This document shows, in pieces, positions 57,429-64,000 of a stretch of DNA of 64,000 nucleotides (position 1 is the first letter of the stretch; the number at the start of each line of letters is the position of its first letter). Under the pieces are notes generated by a model. That model made no database searches. It was given only the letters and a program-made list of their open reading frames with translations, and was not told the DNA's origin. Both the position numbers and the translations under genes were made by a program. Origin of the DNA: Cyprinodon diabolis (Eukaryota > Chordata > Actinopteri > Cyprinodontiformes > Cyprinodontidae); NCBI GenBank assembly GCA_030533445.1, contig CM060069.1, forward strand, positions 33,714,337-33,778,336, read 5' to 3'.

Positions 57429-57625
57429 GGTACAAAGCAACGAAATGAACTTTCTGCAGTTAAGCCCTCCCCTTGGGGAGCATTGGGCTGCCGTTGTGTG
57501 GTGCCTGGAGAGCAGTGTGGCGGTTAAGGGTCTTTGCTCAGGGACCCAGAGGTGCAGTGGGGCTTGAACTCAGAACCTTTGGATTCCAAGTGCAATGCCC
57601 TAACCATAAGGTTGTCACTCCCCTG
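57427..57625 (-). mobile_element. tRNA-derived SINE, family Y, copy 1
   Basis: On the minus strand: an A-box-like TTATGGTTAGGGCATTGC, a B-box-like GGTTCTGAGTTCAAGCCCC, then 'ctgagcaaagacccttaacc' and 'ccacactgctctcc'. It is the same family as 62238-62475. It is inserted in the L1 relic. Confidence 0.82.
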
Positions 57626-59079
57626 ACTACGACTCTAAACTTTGCTCTTTCTTAATCATTAACATTCCTATAACAAGTGTTTGGAAGTTTAAAAATAGTC
57701 CTCTTCCCCATGAGGCTGTTATTGAAACAATTCTATCCCTTTTTAAATTTCAGTGGGTGAAAGCTTGTTTGCGTAATTCTTGTAGTCCGTTTTGGGAATT
57801 ATTAAAATTAGACATTGGAAAATACTTACGATTTTACAGTAGTAACCTGGCAAAGCATAGAAGGCAAGAAGAATTTATCTTATCTAATTCAAGTAAAGAA
57901 CACCTCAAAGAGGATTATCTCTTCTGTTAGATCAAGGCCTAAATGATTGGAGGAAGAAGCAAGGAGAGCAATGCTCTTCCTTCCTTTTTGCATTGGAAAA
58001 ATCAGAACAACTTATTGTCATAGAGTCAATTAAAACTAATGACAATATTGTTTTAGACCACACATCTTTAGCTTTTTTCAGACTTATATAGAAATCTTTA
58101 TTCCTCCAGCTATTCAGAAGAACATTTCTTTGAAACCATCAAACACTGAAAGATTATTTCATAGGCCAACAAAAATATTCCTGATGTAAATCTATCTTTA
58201 GATGAAGTGCAAGAGGCTATTCAAGTTAAAACAAACGCTATTTTAGGTTAAACAACAAATCGCCTAGTAGCGACAGTTTGTCAATTGATTTCTATAAAAA
58301 AGATAGATGAAAGAACATAGTCTTTTTATTCTCAGCACTCTTTCAGAAAGTATTGAACTCCGAAAATTGTCTCCTACTATACCATTGCTCTAAACTCTAA
58401 CACCATAATTGATGAAGCTCAGTCAGACTTCATGCCCCTTAGACATCAATGATAAGACTAGTGCTGGTCCATTTAGAGCACTCTGATCTCGTTAATGACA
58501 ATAGCTATATTTTGTTTTTAGAATACTTTAAGGCCAGTGATTCTTTAGAGCTCGACTTCATCTATTAGGGCCTGGATAAATTTGTTTATTGGCAAATATT
58601 TATAAAATCAACATTGTACAAAAAGGTGTAGCTGCTCACTGAAACTTAAATATGACAACTGTCCCAGATTCCCTTTATCCAGAGAAGTGCGTCAAGGTTT
58701 CCAAGTTTCTCCATTTTCATTTTTTGTCAACTGCTCAACTTCTTGCAATGTTTATTCAGGAAAACAGTTTTCATGGCATCTTAACAGCGGATAAAGAAAA
58801 GTTCCTGATGACGCCACACTTTTTCTGAAAGATGCTGATCAGATCCCTGTTGTTAGTGATTTAATTGAAAAGTTATCTGGTGCTTAGTATAAACAAATGT
58901 GAATTACTTCCCATTTAAAATTGCAAGAAAATCTACCTTTACAATATTCCTTTTAAAACTTGGGTATCTTGGTGTTATTCTGGTTGTTATTGTGTCCAAA
59001 AAGATAAAGAAAAATGTGATCCAAATATTGCCCCAATTATTAATAAAAATGACTAAGTCACTGGCTTCAGAGAGATGCC

Positions 59080-59254
59080 ATTTTTCCGTCACTCTTGTCC
59101 CTTCTGGGTCGTGAGGGGTGCTGCTGCCTAGCTCCAGTTGTCAATGGGTGAGCGGCAGGGTACACCCTGGACAGGTCACCAGTCTATCGCAGGACACACA
59201 GGACAAATGACCATTCATGCACACACTTCCACCTAAGGAGAATTTAGAGAAGCC
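59080..59254 (-). mobile_element. LINE fragment, GGAT-tailed family, copy 5, nested in the L1 relic
   Basis: CAGAGAGATGCC lies on both sides (59068-59079 and 59255-59266), a perfect 12-base target duplication. The insert has 'gggtacaccctggacaggtc' and 'ggagaatttagagaagcc'. Its tail at the left is eroded. Confidence 0.85.
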
Positions 59255-60575
59255 CAGAGAGATGCCTCTACCTGTAAATCCATTGATAAAATGCTCCACA
59301 AATATACCTAGAAAAAAAAAATAAAAATACATAAAAAATTATGTTATCTTGAACACAATACGCTCTGGAGGTCTACATTCCCTAAACTACACTTTTAAAA
59401 TTAACTAGATTAGGAGATTCTATGACTCTATGTGGAACTATATTACTAATGATATTTTCTCTAAACTAGGAGGTCTTCAATATTTACTTGAACCTAACAA
59501 TAATATTAAAAAATACAACTAAAACTGGCCAATTATCACAAACAAATGCTCCTAGCTTGGTGTCTGATTTACAAGCATTCTTTTTCTCCTCACACATTCG
59601 TCATTTAGAATAATTGTCATATTCTTTACAAAAACAAATTACTTTTCCAACTGGTTTAATAATATAATTTTTAAGCAGTAGCTGAACTGTGAAGGGCAAC
59701 TATACTCACTGAGAATTTTTTTCCACCTACTTCGTTCCTGTGGCCCCCAGAATGTTTGCCATAATTATGGACGTTGTTCCTAAAGAAATGCTTTAAAAGA
59801 CATTGTCTCTCTAGGCTATAGGTATTCTCCTTTCTCTCTTTAAAACTGCAATTGGCAAAATTTGTTTTTCTAGGTCTTCTACCAGAAACCAAATTATATG
59901 ACCCCTTTTCCAGAAGAACATTTCAACTTTGCCTTATGTAACACATCTTCTACAGTAAATTCTTTTTCACAATCAAGCCTTTCTATGTGCGCTTCAGACT
60001 TCATCATTGTTGTTGTCCTGCAAAACAAAACTTAATTATAAGGATATAAAATCTCATTGCCCCTTTTGTAATTTGGACATAAAACAACGGTACACTTACT
60101 TTGGAAATTCCAATTCACCTTTTGGAAAAACTTTGTTCGTTATATTCAGCCTTGCATGTTTGTTAACTTTTCCCTTGTGTATGTGTATGTACTATTTGGC
60201 TTGTACAATGTAAGTGCTTCTGAAAAGGAAATTTTTTTCTTATCAGCCTTTTATCAATGTTAGAAAAGTTCCACATCTATAAATGCAAATTTTCCTCTCA
60301 GAAACAAACTTTTAAACTCTTTTTGATTGAAAGGTCACAATATGCAAATTGCATATTGACCACCTCTACTCACAAAGCTGTGAGAACTCTAAAAACTTTA
60401 AAATCTTCAACTTCATCACCCCAATAACTGTTTTTTTGTAACGTCTGTATTTATGTTAGTCCTTACAGTATTTGTTTCTGCTTCTCTCCCCCTGGCATTA
60501 CGTTTTTGGTCCGTTCACTGTTATGTTTTCTTTCTGAAATGTGAATATTATTTGATAATAATAAAAAAAAAAAAA

Positions 60576-62237
60576 GCACACTAAGAATTGCTGACTCACT
60601 TTCATGTTGCTTTCTGTTATTTACTTTCCTTATTTCTGTCACACTGGTAACACCACGAAGCTAACCCAGTACTATGGTGTCACCAGACAAGCAGTGGAGG
60701 GGAGACAGAGGCCATGCAGCTTGCCTGCATCGGATAGACCCAGCATCTTTTCCCAATATGGGAGGGAGGCAAATGCTAATTGTAGACCTGTATCTGAAAA
60801 ACCTGGGTTAACCGCTAATTTCAGTGGGAAAAAGGCTTCAGATATATTCTGGTTATTGCTCATATAACCCTCATGTTTATCAGTATCCCCCACGCAATGC
60901 TGAATGCATTAGCTTCTCAAAGGTGATAAAGCACTGCAAACAAGCCAACAATTGTTTCTTTAAATGACACCTCAATGATGCCTCATTATCCCTATAATTG
61001 TTCTACATGAATGGTTCTGAAGAGGAGTTGTTCTATATTGAGGTTTTTTGTGTTAATTTGTTCCACCAACTTAACTCCCAAAACTGTCTTATACAAGCCG
61101 TTTCTAATCATTTAAAGCCTGATACAAAAAGAAATTCAAAATAATAAAAGAAAACTTTACTTTACGCAACAACAACAACTACATCTGGATTACTGAAATT
61201 ATGTTATATCATAATTGTTGTATTAGGTGTTTCCCGGCATGTACAGTGTTTATATCTATATCATACAGTCTGTATACCACTGCATTTTTAGAAATATAAT
61301 AACATTGAAGAGCAAAATAAATAACCAATCCTCATATGTAAAGGCCTTGAAAATGTTTGTCTTCTTATTTTTGAGTATTCAGCTTTCATGAAATATGCTT
61401 CTGCTAAGAAAAGCACCACAATCATGCATGTTTCACATATTGGTTGATATGTCTAGGGGGATTTGCAGAGTAAGTTATTTACACCAGATTATGTGTTGGG
61501 TGTTGGCAAAAAAAAAGTGAAAGATCTTTTTCATGTGTCCTACATGGCCTCTGATAAAATGCCAACAGGAGCCATTGTTGATTACCCTTTTTCTTGCCAA
61601 GCTCACATAAAGACCACATTGTCTAAGGGATAATGTGATTAAATTACATGTAGGTTGACTTTATCTATGAATTAGTTGAATTGCAAAAGTGTGTCTGTAC
61701 TGGATTCCATTAAGGCTGTTTACCTGTATTTGGGGGATTTAAAACAAGAACCAGAAATGTTCAAAAAACAATGTAAAACTTGGCAGTGGTTGTTAAATCA
61801 AAAACCAATATGATAGTTTGAAATTTCTTTCTTTAACTTGACAAAATGGGTAAATGTAATATATTTATTTGCTTTTTTCTTTGGCTCCCTTTTTAATAAA
61901 TTTTTTTTGTTTTCTATTTTATTCCCATTTATCTATATTGGTCTTTAACCCTTGTTTAATAGTTTATTTGCATCTTACCCCTCATTTACACACACTCTGT
62001 CATCTGTACTATCATAAATAGAATCCATTGTAGTCAGTGCAGTAATCCCCACTGGCTCTGTTCTCTTGTTATGTCATAAAGTCCCCATTTGTTGTCTGTC
62101 AGAATTAGGTATTGAGTCTATGTTTGACATATCATATGTTTCAATTTCTTATCAACAGATGACCTGGAGGGGAAGTCACTCATTGGCAGAGTAAAGTGGA
62201 TATGGTATATTTCAAAATAAGAGGCAGATCCTATTTT
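60576..62237. other. Non-coding unique-looking stretch
   Basis: No gene recognised. 60640-61000 has a balanced base composition and no repeat character. It is a candidate for conserved non-coding DNA only by appearance. Confidence 0.45.
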
Positions 62238-62475
62238 GGGCAGTGGTGGCCTAGTGGTTAGGGCGTTGTGCTTGGAATCCTGAGGTTCTGAGTTTAAGTC
62301 CCACTCCCACAGACTGTCTCTCTGGCTCCCTGAGCAAAGACCCTTAACCCCACACTGCTCCCCGGGCACCGCACAATGGCAGTCCACTTCTCCCAAAGGG
62401 GATGGGTTAAATGCAGACAGTTAATTTTGTTGCTCGGTTCTTGTGACATTGTCATGACAATAAATGCTGGAAATA
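62238..62475 (+). mobile_element. tRNA-derived SINE, family Y, copy 2 (near full length)
   Basis: Head GGCCTAGTGGTTAGGGCG (A box), GGTTCTGAGTTTAAGTCCC (B box), body 'ctgagcaaagacccttaacc' and 'gggatgggttaaatgcagac'. The 3' end is 'cattgtcatgacaataaatg' and an AAT-rich tail. RNA polymerase III would transcribe an active copy; LINE enzymes would move it. Confidence 0.85.
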
Positions 62476-64000
62476 AATAAAATAATAAATAATGTAGATT
62501 GCTGCTCTGCAATTCTTAGCGCAGAAATTGGCATTGTGGAGTCACCAAGTCATATCCATGCCATGTATTATTCTGCCAAACCACTGAACCAGGTGAGTAC
62601 AACCTGTAAAATGAACAAAGTTGTGCTGATTCTCCTGGGGAATCAGCGGCTCTCAGTGACTCTCCTGGTTCAGTGGCTGGGCAGAACTAATAATTTACAT
62701 CGACATTAATGGTGGTGACTCCACAATGCCAATCTCAATTTTAATGAATGATTAGTGTGTAGCCAGCCATAGTTCAGCTCCCTCTCCATTAAATAGTCCT
62801 TCTTCCTCAGCTTCTCACTTTCATTCTGCCTCAGCTGCACCACCATTACTGTAGACTGCCTGTTTCTGTTGCTATTATCTTTCTGTCTGTCTCTAGCAAC
62901 AACTTTGACAATCTATTGAATATAAAATAAAAGAAAAAAAATAGCTTTACTTTTCAATTCAGATAAGAAAAAAAACAAGTAAATAACATTTAAACGTGTA
63001 TTTTTCTCTATCCCCTTCAGGCATCTTCACATTGCTCTTATCCTCATTTAGTTTATTTGACACGTCACTGACACACTCTAAAACATCTTTTCAGTGAGCT
63101 TGATCAATTTCATGGTAGTCTACAGAGTTCCCAGTAAGAAAGTTGGTTTCAAAGGCTGTAAAAGCATCAGCCAAACCCTTTGCTAACCCTTGCTTGGCTT
63201 GTCTAATCGGCCCTCCAGCTGCATCCAGCCATATGAAGAAAAACCCTGTTGACTCCTAATCTGTGTCGCCTCTGATCCGTTCCTCACCTCGGCAGCACAT
63301 GTGCCATTGGGCGCGGAGAGGCGCAGACTATCCGTTTGTTTTCCTCTTGTCATCGTGGAAGTTAATGGAAGCAGAGGCATAAACTGGCTGAGGAAACAGG
63401 AGATTGAATGTTTTGTTTTACTCTGTTCAAGCTCCCCTTTTCCCTGTCAGTTGCTTGACCTGGCAGTTTGCAGCCCTGTTTGCTATTGTTTGGGATTCTT
63501 TTTTCTCCTGACAGGAAAGCACAGAAAATAAGCAAGTCTTCAAACTTTTGTTGCTTTTGGCAATTTCACTTTCAAACATATGTCATAATCAGATAATACT
63601 TGACAATGAAGCACTAATGCTCTCCAGTTTTTTTTGAGCTTTACCCTTAATCATTTATTATGTACCAAAATAAGTGTTGTATAACACAAAAGATGGTTGA
63701 CTTTTTTATTTCTACCAGTCATAAATTGCTGCCTTTGTTTCATTCTTCATAATACACATTGTTTATAAGCTTGAATTATACTCTTCATCAATCTTTGCAT
63801 TTTATTTTTAAGGGTTAGACTTTTCTACATGACAAAATCTTTGTTTCTAGTTAATCAATTCAATGGCAACTTGCTGTACATCAGATATCAACCTTAGCTA
63901 TAAAAGGCTTTTAGTGTGGACTTTGAAATTATAGGTTTTAACAAAGTTTAACACCTTTTTTATGTGGTTAAGTTAAAAGAAAAAACTTAAATTTTAGCCC
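62476..64000. other. Non-coding stretch to the end of the window
   Basis: No gene recognised. 63120-63540 is less AT-rich and looks unique; the frames here lack known motifs. The last 450 bases are AT-rich. Confidence 0.45.

Larger units (their letters stand above)
55740..60575 (+). mobile_element. Decayed L1-like LINE with three nested insertions
   Basis: Pieces in order: an ORF1-like C-terminal region (56015-56330; INLADGINMVHRLERTDHG, ready for RNA binding in L1 ORF1), an endonuclease relic (56880-57180; FGGDFNVVFDKE), and RT relics (58020-58920; FLEYFKASDSLELDF, a damaged 'DFYKAFDSL' motif). A C-terminal Cys-rich segment (60050-60180; CPFCNLD) follows. The end is a poly-A at 60563-60575. 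All frames are broken. Inside it lie LINE fragments at 55880 and 59080 and a SINE at 57427. The 5' boundary is approximate. Confidence 0.7.

Overview
This 64 kb window looks like non-coding, repeat-rich nuclear DNA of a ray-finned (teleost) fish. It is AT-rich and has no operon structure. It carries a Rex6-type LINE, Tc1 elements with DD34E transposases, hAT and TTAA-flanked MITEs, tRNA-derived SINEs and LINE tails ending in GGAT-type repeats, a combination typical of teleosts. I found no host exon, tRNA or rRNA gene that I could defend. The window is probably intergenic or inside a very large intron; the species cannot be fixed from this alone.

Layout. 1-4.1 kb: unique sequence, a 781-bp hAT-like MITE (1660-2440) and a GAAA microsatellite. 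4.2-8.8 kb: a broken Rex6/R4-clade LINE lying in TA-rich DNA, with an intact Tc1 transposon (7458-8705) inserted at its 3' end. The insertion fuses the LINE endonuclease frame to the transposase frame. 8.8-27 kb: mostly unique AT-rich sequence with SINE, LINE, MITE and old Tc1 fragments. 27.2-32.5 kb: a nearly intact Ty3/gypsy retrotransposon with 361-bp LTRs, gag, and a pol broken by one stop codon. 32.9-34.1 kb: a second Tc1 copy, almost identical to the first. 34-39 kb: unique sequence. 39.4-51 kb: three solo LTRs of one family (39459-40404, 44221-45180, 50167-50897), each with a perfect 5-bp target duplication, two further hAT-like elements and a 922-bp foldback element with 399-bp arms. 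54.7-55 kb: microsatellites and a 26-base G run. 55.7-60.6 kb: a decayed L1-like LINE carrying three younger insertions. 60.6-64 kb: unique sequence and one SINE.

How the parts work together. The only open, plausibly functional genes belong to mobile elements: two Tc1 transposases and the gypsy gag. The rest of gypsy pol is open on either side of a single stop codon. The gypsy LTRs differ at one position in 361 and the Tc1 copies at about four in 1248, so both families moved recently. The Rex6 element and the L1 are dead. Nested insertions give a relative history: L1, then the short LINE fragments and SINE inside it; Rex6, then the Tc1 inside it.

I did not find a convincing new host system. 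The most unusual objects are the endonuclease-transposase read-through frame, the large foldback element, the single-stop gypsy and the trio of solo LTRs. All positions were read by eye; identities are manual counts.
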